Assembly (NCBI GenBank): GCA_002366775.1
Contig: DFBW01000265.1
Span: 796 to 20,301 of the forward strand
Length of the DNA stretch: 19,506 bases
Direction of reading: 5' to 3'
Source: Roseovarius sp. UBA3070
Lineage (GTDB): Bacteria > Pseudomonadota > Alphaproteobacteria > Rhodobacterales > Rhodobacteraceae
Position numbers and translations under genes: made by a program
Shown: positions 1-8,130 of the stretch, one piece after another
Numbering within the stretch: position 1 is the first letter of the stretch
How the letters are laid out: every line of letters starts with the position of its first letter
The notes under the pieces: generated by a model
The model's database searches: none
Told to the model about the DNA's origin: nothing
Seen by the model: only the letters and a program-made list of their open reading frames with translations

Positions 1-1961
1 TCCATTGCGCGCCGGGTTTGGCGGTACAATGCGCGGATCAACGACGCCTTCCAGTTGTTCCATGTGCCAGGCCCAACGCCGCGAATGTCACAGACCGTCA
101 GCACACACAGCAAATCCAGCCGTTCGCGGGTCTGCACCAGCTTGGCAAAATCCCGCACTGTGCGCGGATCGGCAATATCGCGTTTCTGGGCCATGTCCGA
201 CATCAGCAGATGAAACCGGATCAGCCATTCCACAGTGTCAACTTCGCCCGGCTTCAGCCCCAGTCGAGGGGCAACTTTGCGGGCGATTTTTGCACCCAAA
301 ATCGAATGATCTTCATCCCGCCCTTTGCCGATATCATGCAACAAAAGGGCCACATAGAGCACCCTGCGGTTCACCCCTTCTTTAAGGATGGATGAGGCCA
401 CAGGCAGCTCTTCCACCAGCTCTTTGCGCTCAATCTGGGCCAGGTGGCTGATGCATTGGATGATATGCTCGTCCACGGTGTAATGGTGATACATGTTGAA
501 CTGCATCATAGCCACAATCGGCTCAAATTCGGGGATAAACACCGACAGCACACCCAATTCGTTCATCCGGCGCAGGGCGCGCTCGGGGTTGCCGTGTTTT
601 AGCAGCAACCCCAGAAACAACTTCTGTGCTTCTGGATCGGTGCGAAAGGCATCGTCGATCAGGTGCAGGTTTGCCGTGACCAGCCGCATCGCATCAGGGT
701 GGATCAACATGCCGGTACGCAGGCCTTCTTCAAACACGCGCAATAGGTTCAGCCGGTCCTTCAGAAAGGTCTTGGGGGCGGCTATGTCCAGGCGACCATG
801 CACTTCCTTATAGCCCGGTTTCAGCTTCTTTTTGCGGCTGAACAGGCGTTGCAGCAAGGGGGCAGATTTGACGTGTATCGCCTCCAGTTTGGTCAGGAAG
901 ATGCGCGTGAGATCGCCAACCGCGGTGGCATGGCGGAAATATTCCTGCATGAAATGTTCAACAGCGCGACGCCCGGCCGTATCAACATATCCCATGCGCT
1001 CGGCCACTTCGACCTGCAAATCAAACGCCAGCTGGTCATTGGGGCGCTTGGTCAGCAGATGCAGTTGGCACCGCGTCGCCCAAAGGAAGTTATGTGCCTT
1101 GGCAAAGGTGTCATATTCGTCCTCGGTAAACACGCCCAACCGTACCAATTCGGCAGTGTCCTCAACCTGATAGATATATTTGGCGATCCAATATAGCGAT
1201 TGCAGATCACGCAATCCGCCTTTGCCTTCTTTCACGTTCGGTTCGACCATATAGCGCTGGTTGCCCTGCTTGATATGGCGCTCGTCGCGCTCTTCCAGTT
1301 TGGCTTCGGTGAACTCGCGTTCGGTGCCTTTGAACAATTTCTTGCGCAGGGTCTGGTTCAGCTTATCCGCCAAAGCGGCATCACCCGCCAGAAAACGGTT
1401 TTCCAACAGGGCCGTGCGAATGGTGAAATCTTCGCGCCCCAGCCGCAGGCAATCGGGGATGGTGCGGCTGGCATGACCCACTTTCAGACGCAAGTCCCAC
1501 AGGACATAAAGCATGCTTTCAATCACACTTTCTGCCCAAGGGGTGATTTTGGAAGGCGTCAAAAACAGCAGATCGACATCCGATTCCGGGGCCATTTCAC
1601 CACGGCCATATCCGCCCACCGCGCAGATGGCGATGCGCTCAGCTTCGGTTGGGTTGGGCAGTGGGTGCAGGACACGCGTGGCCAGATCAAACACTGTCAG
1701 GATCAGGCAATCGGCCAGCCAGCTATATGACGATATCGCTGCCTCGGCCGAGCGTGGATGCCCGCCCAGAGCAGTGGCGATCGCTGTACGCCCGCGGTCT
1801 TGGGCGTCTCGCAGCACTGACACCATCGTCTTGCGCAGTTCTGTGCTGTCGCCCTCGTGCGCTGCTTCAGCCTCGGCCATGGCAGCACTCATCGCTGAGG
1901 TATCAAAGATATCGTCAGCCGGGCAAATCAGCTTGGCTGGTTTTGGCTCAGATCCGTTCAT
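1..1961 (-). CDS. glnD: [Protein-PII] uridylyltransferase / uridylyl-removing enzyme (partial, C-terminus off the left edge)
   Basis: GlnD uridylylates and de-uridylylates PII proteins (GlnB/GlnK) in the cytoplasm in response to glutamine, and so sets nitrogen-assimilation activity. The reverse strand is open from the left edge to about 1982. The nucleotidyltransferase signature GGYGRGEMAPESDVDLLFL lies near 1565-1621. The HD phosphohydrolase motif LLHDIGKGRDEDHS lies near 305-346. About 650 residues are present of the usual roughly 900, so the end of the HD region and the two glutamine-sensing ACT domains lie outside the window. I chose ATG 1961 because a weak GGA sits 7 nt upstream. ATG 1976 and GTG 1982 are in-frame alternatives with no better ribosome site. 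The lppC stop is only 10-25 bp upstream on the same strand, which suggests co-transcription. Confidence 0.95.
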   Translation of the reverse strand, partial: MNGSEPKPAKLICPADDIFDTSAMSAAMAEAEAAHEGDSTELRKTMVSVLRDAQDRGRTAIATALGGHPRSAEAAISSYSWLADCLILTVFDLATRVLHPLPNPTEAERIAICAVGGYGRGEMAPESDVDLLFLTPSKITPWAESVIESMLYVLWDLRLKVGHASRTIPDCLRLGREDFTIRTALLENRFLAGDAALADKLNQTLRKKLFKGTEREFTEAKLEERDERHIKQGNQRYMVEPNVKEGKGGLRDLQSLYWIAKYIYQVEDTAELVRLGVFTEDEYDTFAKAHNFLWATRCQLHLLTKRPNDQLAFDLQVEVAERMGYVDTAGRRAVEHFMQEYFRHATAVGDLTRIFLTKLEAIHVKSAPLLQRLFSRKKKLKPGYKEVHGRLDIAAPKTFLKDRLNLLRVFEEGLRTGMLIHPDAMRLVTANLHLIDDAFRTDPEAQKLFLGLLLKHGNPERALRRMNELGVLSVFIPEFEPIVAMMQFNMYHHYTVDEHIIQCISHLAQIERKELVEELPVASSILKEGVNRRVLYVALLLHDIGKGRDEDHSILGAKIARKVAPRLGLKPGEVDTVEWLIRFHLLMSDMAQKRDIADPRTVRDFAKLVQTRERLDLLCVLTVCDIRGVGPGTWNNWKASLIRALYRQTRRAM

Positions 1962-1986
1962 GCGAGCGTCCAGCATACGCACGCTA

Positions 1987-3168
1987 TCAGAACCCGGCCC
2001 CGCCAAAGCCTTGTGGTGCGTTTTCAATGATCACAACCTTGTTGTTGCGGATCGTGGCAATCGCCAGTCCACGTTCATTCGTGCCATCAGGGCGCAGACG
2101 GAAAACACCGCTGACCCCTTTGAAGCCGGCGGATTGGGTCAATGCTCCTCGGCTCAACGCATCACGTTTGCCGGATTTAACCAAAGCGCCGACTGCGGCA
2201 ATACCGTCATAGGCCAGCCCTGCAATGGCATGGGGTCGCTCGCCATTGGCGGCGGCAAACCGATTGCGGAACTGTGCTGCACGCGCGGGGTCTGGCAGAG
2301 TGAACCAACCACCCTGAACGCCGGGCAATTCCAGCGTTTGAGGCGGCGTGTCCCAACGTGCCAGGCCGATATATTGCGTCGTGTCGGGGCCAAGGCCCGC
2401 TTCGGGCAGCATTTGCGCAAAGAGCGGCAGGGCTCCGGCCGCATTGGCGGTCATGAAAATAGCGTCAGCATTGCCGCTGGCGGCAGCAGATTTCACCTTC
2501 GGAATTGCGCTCACCACACCTTGCTGTGAGAAATCATAGCCCACAGCCCCCACAACCGAGCCACCATTGGCGGCCATGGCTTGTGCAATCGCTTGTTTGC
2601 CCAACTGGCCTGCAAGGTTGTTGGAATAAACCGTCAGCACCCGCTTTTTGCCCTGGCGTGCCGAATATCCGGCCAAGCGGTTGGCGGTGTTGTCAAAGGT
2701 TTGTCCCAGAATAAACAGGTTGCCACCGGCGATCGTCGGGTTGTTTGAAAAAGCCAGCACATTGACGTTTTTGTTGGCCACTGAAACCGCTGCGGCATTG
2801 GCGGCTTCTGCATGCAATGGGCCTATGATGATTTTGGCGCCATCAGCCACGGCATTTAAGGCGGCCTCCTGGGCACGCGCGGCACTGCCGCCGGTGCCAT
2901 AGACTCGCAAGTCGATTTTCACGCCTTGCAGATCGGCCACCGCCAGACGTGCGGCACGCTCCAGATCACGCGCCAGTTTCTGCTCTTGCGGGCTGGCGGC
3001 GCCGTGGGGCACCAACAAGGCCACTGCAACCGGCGCGCCGGGGCTAATATTGGGGCCATCTCCACCACCCAGGCTAACGGGTTGGCAGGCGGCCAGCGCC
3101 CAAAGCGCGGCAATCAGAACAAAGATACGGCCGACTATCTTGCGGGCCGTGGCAAAAGCGGCAAACAT
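1987..3168 (-). CDS. lppC: Penicillin-binding protein activator, LppC/LpoA-type lipoprotein
   Basis: The 393-residue product looks like the periplasmic-binding-protein-like domain of LpoA/LppC, which activates class A penicillin-binding proteins from the outer membrane in enterobacteria. The N-terminus is a lipoprotein signal: charged start, hydrophobic stretch, then lipobox LWALAAC with the modified Cys near residue 29. The mature part begins with VAVALLVPHGA and continues as a type 1 periplasmic-binding fold, including IIIGPLHAEAANAAAV and VLAFSNNPTIAGG. It lacks the N-terminal TPR-like domain of E. coli LpoA, as is common for alphaproteobacterial members. The frame stays open upstream to about 3399, but ATG 3168 is chosen because it places the signal peptide correctly and has AGGGAG upstream. 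The gene diverges from rsmI and precedes glnD. Its role in this organism is inferred from the family. Confidence 0.9.
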   Translation of the reverse strand: MFAAFATARKIVGRIFVLIAALWALAACQPVSLGGGDGPNISPGAPVAVALLVPHGAASPQEQKLARDLERAARLAVADLQGVKIDLRVYGTGGSAARAQEAALNAVADGAKIIIGPLHAEAANAAAVSVANKNVNVLAFSNNPTIAGGNLFILGQTFDNTANRLAGYSARQGKKRVLTVYSNNLAGQLGKQAIAQAMAANGGSVVGAVGYDFSQQGVVSAIPKVKSAAASGNADAIFMTANAAGALPLFAQMLPEAGLGPDTTQYIGLARWDTPPQTLELPGVQGGWFTLPDPARAAQFRNRFAAANGERPHAIAGLAYDGIAAVGALVKSGKRDALSRGALTQSAGFKGVSGVFRLRPDGTNERGLAIATIRNNKVVIIENAPQGFGGAGF

Positions 3169-3250
3169 GGTACGTCTCACTCCCTGAGCGTGGCTGGGTT
3201 TCTCCGCCACGGATTGGGGGCAATAATAAACGTCATACAGGGCGGGTCCA

Positions 3251-4114
3251 GTGGTGAATTCCAAGATGCAGAAGCTGCCGACAGGTTTGTACCTGATTGC
3301 GACACCAATCGGCACAGCACGTGACATCACATTGCGTGCGCTCGATTTGCTGGCCAGCGCCGATATGCTGGTGGCCGAAGACACGCGCAGCTTGCGCAAA
3401 CTGATGGATATTCACGCGATTGCGCTGCGGGACCGGCCTTTGGTGTCGTACCATGATCACAATGGAGACAGGGCGCGTCCGCGTGTTCTACAGGCCTTGG
3501 CGGCGGGCCAGTCGGTGCTTTATGCATCTGAAGCGGGCACGCCAATGGTGGCTGATCCTGGGTTTGATCTGGCGCGGGCTGCGGTGGCTGATGGGCATTT
3601 GTTGGTGTCGGCTCCGGGGCCGTCAGCGGTGATCACGGCGCTGACACTGTCAGGCCTGCCCACTGATCAATTTCATTTTGCAGGCTTCCTTCCCAATGCG
3701 GCGTCCAAGCGAAAATCCGCACTTTCTGCTTTGGCGCAGGTGCCCGGCACGCTGATATTTTACGAATCGCCCAAACGGGTCGCGGCGATGTTGCGGGATG
3801 CCTGTGCGGTTCTGGGCGGCGATCGGGCGGCGGTGATGTGCCGTGAATTGACCAAGAAATTTGAAGAGGTACTCCGCAATCCGCTGGCTGAACTGGCCGA
3901 AATTGCATCCCAGCGGACCTTCAAAGGGGAGATTGTCGTGCTGATTGGCAATGCACCTAAACGATCTGTTCATGAAGATGACATAAGCTCAGCCCTGCAA
4001 GAGGCGCTTGAAACGCATTCTCTGAGGGATGCAACGGATATGGTCTCGGGCGAATTGGGCCTGCCACGTCGTCAGGTTTATCAAATGGCTTTGAAGCTTG
4101 GAAAAGACAGGTAA
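3251..4114 (+). CDS. rsmI: 16S rRNA (cytidine(1402)-2'-O)-methyltransferase
   Basis: RsmI uses S-adenosylmethionine to 2'-O-methylate C1402 in the decoding centre of 16S rRNA. It belongs to the tetrapyrrole methylase-like fold. Visible family motifs, in order, are GLYLIATPIGTARDITLRAL near the N-terminus, VAEDTRSLRKL, VSYHDHN, SEAGTPMVADPG, GPSAVITALTLSGLP and FAGFLP, then FYESPKRVAAML. The 287-residue length is normal. GTG 3251 has AGGGCGGG just upstream and is taken as the start. GTG 3254 and ATG 3266 are alternatives that remove one or five residues. The stop codon overlaps the yraN start in TAATG, so the two genes are translationally coupled. lppC, rsmI and yraN are also neighbours in enterobacteria (yraM, yraL, yraN), though here lppC points the other way. 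Confidence 0.96.
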   Translation: MVNSKMQKLPTGLYLIATPIGTARDITLRALDLLASADMLVAEDTRSLRKLMDIHAIALRDRPLVSYHDHNGDRARPRVLQALAAGQSVLYASEAGTPMVADPGFDLARAAVADGHLLVSAPGPSAVITALTLSGLPTDQFHFAGFLPNAASKRKSALSALAQVPGTLIFYESPKRVAAMLRDACAVLGGDRAAVMCRELTKKFEEVLRNPLAELAEIASQRTFKGEIVVLIGNAPKRSVHEDDISSALQEALETHSLRDATDMVSGELGLPRRQVYQMALKLGKDR

Positions 4115-4524
4115 TGCAACATTTTGATCCATCTTCTGCAGTGGCCACTCCGGTACAAACCCGGCAGGACCGGGGGCGCCGTGCCTATCTTTCAGGTGTT
4201 GCTGGCGAACAGGCCGTTGCCCGCGAGTATAATCGCCGTGGCGCTGTTTTGTTGGCCAGCCGTTGGCGTGGTCAGGGCGGTGAGATTGATCTTGTCTTTG
4301 CCGATGGTGACGTCATCGTCTTTGTCGAAGTGAAGAAAGGCCGATCCTTTGATGCCGCCCTTAACCGGCTGTCTGAGGTGCAGATGTTGCGTATTCATCG
4401 CGCGGCCTCGGAGTATCTGGGGACGACTCCCAACGGACAATTAAGTGAGGTTCGTTTTGATCTGGCCCTGGTGAATGACACCGGAGCCGTGAAAATCATG
4501 CAAAACGCATTTGGTCATTTCTGA
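4114..4524 (+). CDS. yraN: YraN/UPF0102 family protein, PD-(D/E)xK nuclease-like
   Basis: This 136-residue protein matches the small YraN family, which has a restriction-endonuclease-like fold and no firmly established substrate. The core shows GQGGEIDLVFADGD (residues 54-66; Glu57 and Asp59), then VFVEVKKG (69-76; Glu72 and Lys74), the expected E-x-D...ExK pattern. An N-terminal extension of about 25 residues precedes the GRRAYLSGVAGEQ start of the conserved region. The ATG overlaps the rsmI stop by one base. The family is often linked to DNA recombination or repair, but that is inference; only fold and motif are visible here. Confidence 0.92.
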   Translation: MQHFDPSSAVATPVQTRQDRGRRAYLSGVAGEQAVAREYNRRGAVLLASRWRGQGGEIDLVFADGDVIVFVEVKKGRSFDAALNRLSEVQMLRIHRAASEYLGTTPNGQLSEVRFDLALVNDTGAVKIMQNAFGHF

Positions 4525-4587
4525 ATTGCACAGCCCTGCTTCATGTCCCATGTAATAGGGATGTGAAACGCCCAAGGGGGATGGCCT

Positions 4588-5523
4588 GTGAAAATAGCCT
4601 TTCAAATGGATCCGATTGGCCCGATCGACATCAATGCTGACAGCACGTTCCGTCTTGCCGAAGAAGCGCAGGCGCGTGGACATGAGTTGTTCTACTATAC
4701 ACCTGACAAGCTGGCCTATGATCAGGGACGGGTGACTGCACGAGGCTGGCCTTTGACCGTGCAGCGGGTTGAGGGGGATCATTTCACCCTTGGGAAAGAG
4801 GCCACTGTTGATCTGGCCGATTATGATGTTGTCTGGCTGCGCCAAGACCCGCCTTTTGATATGTTCTATATCACCACCACCCATATTCTTGAGCGGCTGT
4901 CGCCCGGAACGCTGGTGGTCAATGATCCTTTTTGGGTGCGCAACTACCCTGAAAAATTGCTGATCCTTGATTTCCCTGACCTCATGCCACCCACCGCGAT
5001 TACCCGGGATATTGAAACCATCAAAGCCTTTCGTGCCCAGCATGGCGATGTGATCATCAAGCCGCTATACGGCAATGCTGGGGCTGGTGTGTTTCATCTG
5101 CCGCCTGAGGATCGCAACCTCAATTCTCTGCATGAAATGTTCACTAGCTTTTCGCGTGAGCCTTTGATTGTACAGAAGTTTCTGCCCGAAATCACCCAAG
5201 GCGATAAACGTGTAATCCTTGTGGATGGTGAACCTGTGGGGGCCATCAACCGGGTGCCTGCCAAGGGCGAAACGCGCTCGAATATGCATGTCGGTGGGCG
5301 GCCCGAGCAGATAGACCTGAATGACCGCGACCGCGAGATTTGTGACCGGATCGGGCCGCTACTGCGTGAGAAAGGCCAGATTTTTGTGGGCATTGACGTG
5401 ATTGGCCGCTACCTGACCGAAATCAACGTGACTTCGCCCACCGGCATTCAAGAGCTGGAGCGGTTTGACGGGGCCAACATCGCCGCCAAAATTTGGGATG
5501 CGATTGAAGCACGCCGTGCATGA
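4588..5523 (+). CDS. gshB: Glutathione synthase
   Basis: GshB is a cytoplasmic ATP-grasp ligase joining gamma-glutamylcysteine and glycine with ATP to give glutathione. The length of 311 residues is close to that of E. coli GshB. Visible hallmarks are the N-terminal [28 protein letters not shown] (83-94), the ATP-grasp [10 protein letters not shown] (158-167) and the metal-site stretch [17 protein letters not shown] with Glu278 and Asn280. The start is GTG 4588, placed by a strong AAGGGGG 8-14 nt upstream. The 63-bp gap to yraN contains TTGCAC (4526-4531) and TGTAAT (4551-4556) with 19-bp spacing, a poor but possible own promoter. The stop overlaps the start of the following hydrolase gene in ATGA. 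Confidence 0.97.
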   Translation: MKIAFQMDPIGPIDINADSTFRLAEEAQARGHELFYYTPDKLAYDQGRVTARGWPLTVQRVEGDHFTLGKEATVDLADYDVVWLRQDPPFDMFYITTTHILERLSPGTLVVNDPFWVRNYPEKLLILDFPDLMPPTAITRDIETIKAFRAQHGDVIIKPLYGNAGAGVFHLPPEDRNLNSLHEMFTSFSREPLIVQKFLPEITQGDKRVILVDGEPVGAINRVPAKGETRSNMHVGGRPEQIDLNDRDREICDRIGPLLREKGQIFVGIDVIGRYLTEINVTSPTGIQELERFDGANIAAKIWDAIEARRA

Positions 5524-6428
5524 GTTTGGTCAAGAAAATACTCAACCCTTACCTGCGCTGGACTGAAAAACCACATTTGCAGCGCGCGACCCCTGAAAAG
5601 ATGCGTCGCTCGATTGAAATGAAAGCGAAGTTGTTTTTCTGGCGCCCCTTGGGGACACGGTATGGCAAACGTGACTTGCATCATGAGGGGAGAATCCTGC
5701 GTGCTGTGACGGTGAATACACCCAAAGACCAAGGGCCGTTGGTGTTGTATTTTCATGGTGGCGGCTATGTGTTCGGCTCGCCGCATACGCATAAGGCCAT
5801 GCTGGCGAAACTTGCACAGATTAGCGGTTGTGCTGCCGTGTTGCCGCACTATCGGCTGGCCCCTGAACATGCCTTCCCCGCCCCGCCCGAAGATGCGATG
5901 ACGGCCTACCGCGCGGTGATGGATTACCCGGGCGGAGTTGTGTTGGGAGGCGACAGTGCCGGGGGTGGCCTGGCACTGTCATTGTTGGGTGAGATTACAC
6001 GACTAGGCTTGCAACAACCTGTTGGAACATTTGCATTTTCGCCACTCACTGACTTAAGGTTTTCCACCCCCAGCATCGTGAAGAACGACCCCGTGGATGT
6101 GGTGCTACCTGGCGCGCGTGTCGGCGAGTTCGCGGACGTTTATCTGCAAGGAGGCGATCCCACCGATCCACGCGCCTCGCCGTTGTTGGCCAAATTTGAA
6201 GGCGCCAGTCCGGTTTGGATCACGGTGGGGGATACGGAAATTCTGCTGGATGACGCCACACGCATGGCGGAGGTGCTGCGTGCGCAGGGTGTCGATGTTA
6301 CGCTGACAGTTGAGGATAATCTGCCGCATGTTTGGCCAATATTTCACAATATGCTGCCCGAAGCGCGCAGCACCATTCAGGCGTTGGCCAGCTGGATTGC
6401 CGATCGATCTGCTTGTGGTACGCGATAG
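5520..6428 (+). CDS. Alpha/beta hydrolase, hormone-sensitive-lipase (HSL) family esterase
   Basis: This 302-residue cytoplasmic enzyme carries all the marks of an HSL-type carboxylesterase. The oxyanion loop HGGG is at 79-82. The nucleophile elbow GGDSAGG has Ser146. The acid is expected in ILLDD (Asp244) and the histidine in PHVW (His270). No signal peptide is visible. The ATG overlaps the gshB stop by four bases (ATGA), so expression is probably coupled to glutathione synthase. Its substrate is unknown; a role in hydrolysing glutathione-linked or xenobiotic esters would only be inferred from that coupling. The 3' end overlaps the convergent comM gene by 52 bp, and both reading frames look natural to their stops. 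Confidence 0.92.
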   Translation: MSLVKKILNPYLRWTEKPHLQRATPEKMRRSIEMKAKLFFWRPLGTRYGKRDLHHEGRILRAVTVNTPKDQGPLVLYFHGGGYVFGSPHTHKAMLAKLAQISGCAAVLPHYRLAPEHAFPAPPEDAMTAYRAVMDYPGGVVLGGDSAGGGLALSLLGEITRLGLQQPVGTFAFSPLTDLRFSTPSIVKNDPVDVVLPGARVGEFADVYLQGGDPTDPRASPLLAKFEGASPVWITVGDTEILLDDATRMAEVLRAQGVDVTLTVEDNLPHVWPIFHNMLPEARSTIQALASWIADRSACGTR

Positions 6429-7912
6429 CTGATCGCCTCGGCCACATGCGGGCGATGCACATTGTTTGAACCATCCAAATCCGCAATTGTGCGGGCCACG
6501 CGTAACACCCTGTGATAGCCGCGCGCAGTCAGGCCGAATCGCTCTGCGACGCGGGTTAGCAGCTCTCGGCCTTCGGCATCCGGGGTCGCCACGTCCTCCA
6601 AAGCTGCGCCTTCGGCATCGGCATTCAGGCGCATTTTGGGGTCAGCGCTAAAGCGCAGTTGTTGCACTGCACGCGCTGCTGCAACCCGTTCGGCCACCTG
6701 GGCGGAACTGTCACCACTGCTGGGCAGGTCAAGATCGCTGAAGGCCACAGGCGGGACATCGACACGCAAATCGAACCGGTCCATCAGTGGGCCTGAGATG
6801 CGGCCCAAATAGTCATCGCCACAGATAGGGGCACGGGTGCATGCCCGCGCAGGATCGCTCAGATAGCCGCATTTGCAGGGGTTTGCCGCCGCGATCAACA
6901 TAAACCGGCAGGGGTATTTTATATGGGCATTGGCGCGGGCTATCATGACCTCGCCGGTTTCAATTGGCTGGCGCAGGGTTTCCAGCACGGTGCGGGGAAA
7001 TTCGGGAAATTCATCCATAAACAGCACGCCATTATGTGCCAGGCTTATTTCGCCAGGATTGGCGCGCCGACCTCCGCCCACGATCGCCGCCATTGAGGCC
7101 GTGTGATGGGGCTCGCGAAAGGGGCGCGTGCGGCAAATACCACCTTCATCCAGCAAGCCGACCATGGATTGGATCATTGAGGTTTCCAGTGCCTCAGTGG
7201 CGGACAGGGGCGGCAAAATACCGGGCACACGGCTGGCAAGCATGGATTTACCAGACCCCGGAGGGCCGACCAGCATCAGATGGTGCCGCCCGGCAGCAGC
7301 GATTTCCAGTGCCCGTTTGGCACGTTCCTGGCCTTTGATATCGCGCAGGTCGCGGGCGCCGTGACCTTGGATTACTTCTCCCGGTTCGGCCGGGGGCAGG
7401 GGGGATTGGCCGGTGTAATGGCGCACCACATCGCCAAGGCTGGCCGCGCCGATCACCTGTGCGGCACCAACCCAGGCCGCTTCGGCACCCGAGGCTTTGG
7501 GGCACAGAAGTGTGCGGCCTTCTTCGGCAGCGGCCATGGCAGCGGGCAAAGCGCCGATCACGGGCACCAAAGCCCCGTCAAGTGACAGCTCGCCCAGGGC
7601 ACAGGCCGTTTCAACCGCGTCCTTTGGGATAATTTCGAGTGCGGCCAGCAACGCCAGCGCGATAGGCAGGTCAAAGTGGCTGCCCTCTTTGGGCATATCG
7701 GCAGGGCTAAGATTGACCGTGATGCGTTTGGATGGCAGCGCAATGGCCATTGAGCTGAGGGCCGTGCGCACCCGGTCACGCGCTTCACTGACAGCTTTGT
7801 CGGGCAGGCCCACAATGGAAAAGGCGGGCATGCCGGGGGTGACGGCGCATTGCACCTCGACCGGCTTGGCCTCGACCCCTTCAAAGGCGACTGTATATGC
7901 GCGCGCAATCAT
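6377..7912 (-). CDS. comM: YifB/ComM family Mg-chelatase-like AAA+ ATPase
   Basis: ComM is a hexameric AAA+ helicase-like ATPase that promotes branch migration during natural transformation. An N-terminal ChlI/Lon-like domain carries VEVQCAVTPGMPAFSIVGLPD. It is followed by Walker A GPPGSGKS (residues 216-223 from this start), Walker B GVLFMDEFPEF, and the zinc-ribbon-like Cys cluster CKCGYLSDPARACTRAPIC. The C-terminal domain has RGYHRVLRVARTIADLDG. The frame also has ATG 7930, giving 517 residues. I prefer ATG 7912 (511 residues): GAAAGGG lies just upstream and the family usually begins close to the ARAYTVAFEGVE segment. The region upstream contains a CtrA-like site. In Rhodobacter capsulatus, comM is reported to be needed by recipients of gene transfer agents. 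Confidence 0.95.
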   Translation of the reverse strand: MIARAYTVAFEGVEAKPVEVQCAVTPGMPAFSIVGLPDKAVSEARDRVRTALSSMAIALPSKRITVNLSPADMPKEGSHFDLPIALALLAALEIIPKDAVETACALGELSLDGALVPVIGALPAAMAAAEEGRTLLCPKASGAEAAWVGAAQVIGAASLGDVVRHYTGQSPLPPAEPGEVIQGHGARDLRDIKGQERAKRALEIAAAGRHHLMLVGPPGSGKSMLASRVPGILPPLSATEALETSMIQSMVGLLDEGGICRTRPFREPHHTASMAAIVGGGRRANPGEISLAHNGVLFMDEFPEFPRTVLETLRQPIETGEVMIARANAHIKYPCRFMLIAAANPCKCGYLSDPARACTRAPICGDDYLGRISGPLMDRFDLRVDVPPVAFSDLDLPSSGDSSAQVAERVAAARAVQQLRFSADPKMRLNADAEGAALEDVATPDAEGRELLTRVAERFGLTARGYHRVLRVARTIADLDGSNNVHRPHVAEAISYRVPQADRSAIQLANA

Positions 7913-7956
7913 CCCGACCCTTTCGTTCATCTTGGTTAACGCTATCGCATCATGAA

Positions 7957-7971
7957 TTTACGAAAGGTTAA
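7957..7971 (-). promoter_or_regulatory. Candidate CtrA-binding site upstream of comM
   Basis: Read on the comM strand, 7971-7957 is TTAA-CCTTTCG-TAAA, which matches the CtrA consensus TTAA-N7-TTAA at 7 of 8 defined positions. A second TTAACC half-site lies at 7939-7934, 32 bp downstream and just ahead of the two candidate comM starts. No other gene start uses this strand here, while murJ starts at 8131 on the other strand. A single near-match can arise by chance in an AT-rich gap. Confidence 0.4.
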
Positions 7972-8053
7972 TATGTGAAGGTCGGATTATAAGTATTTTG
8001 GGAAAGATGAAGCAGGGGGGCAGCCCACCGGGGGCAAGCGGGCGCGAAGAAAT

Positions 8054-8074
8054 GGGCGAAAGCACGCCCTTTCG
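8054..8074. repeat. Small inverted repeats in the murJ leader
   Basis: CGAAAG (8057-8062) and CTTTCG (8069-8074) are exact inverted repeats around a 6-nt loop. The alternative pair GGGCG (8054-8058) and CGCCC (8065-8069) uses overlapping bases. The two stems are mutually exclusive and lie about 57 bp before the murJ start. They could be a weak leader hairpin, but stems this short are common in GC-rich DNA. Confidence 0.2.
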
Positions 8075-8130
8075 TATTTCGGCGCAATCCGGTAATCCTC
8101 GGCCAAATTTGTGTTTACAAAGGCCAGCTC

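Noticed and set aside
1513..2529. 338-codon forward frame across glnD and lppC
   Set aside because: It is antisense to two clearly recognised genes and crosses their junction; the translation has no coherent domain.
3169..3399. 77-residue N-terminal extension of lppC
   Set aside because: It would overlap rsmI and bury the lipoprotein signal; ATG 3168 gives a correct signal peptide and lipobox.
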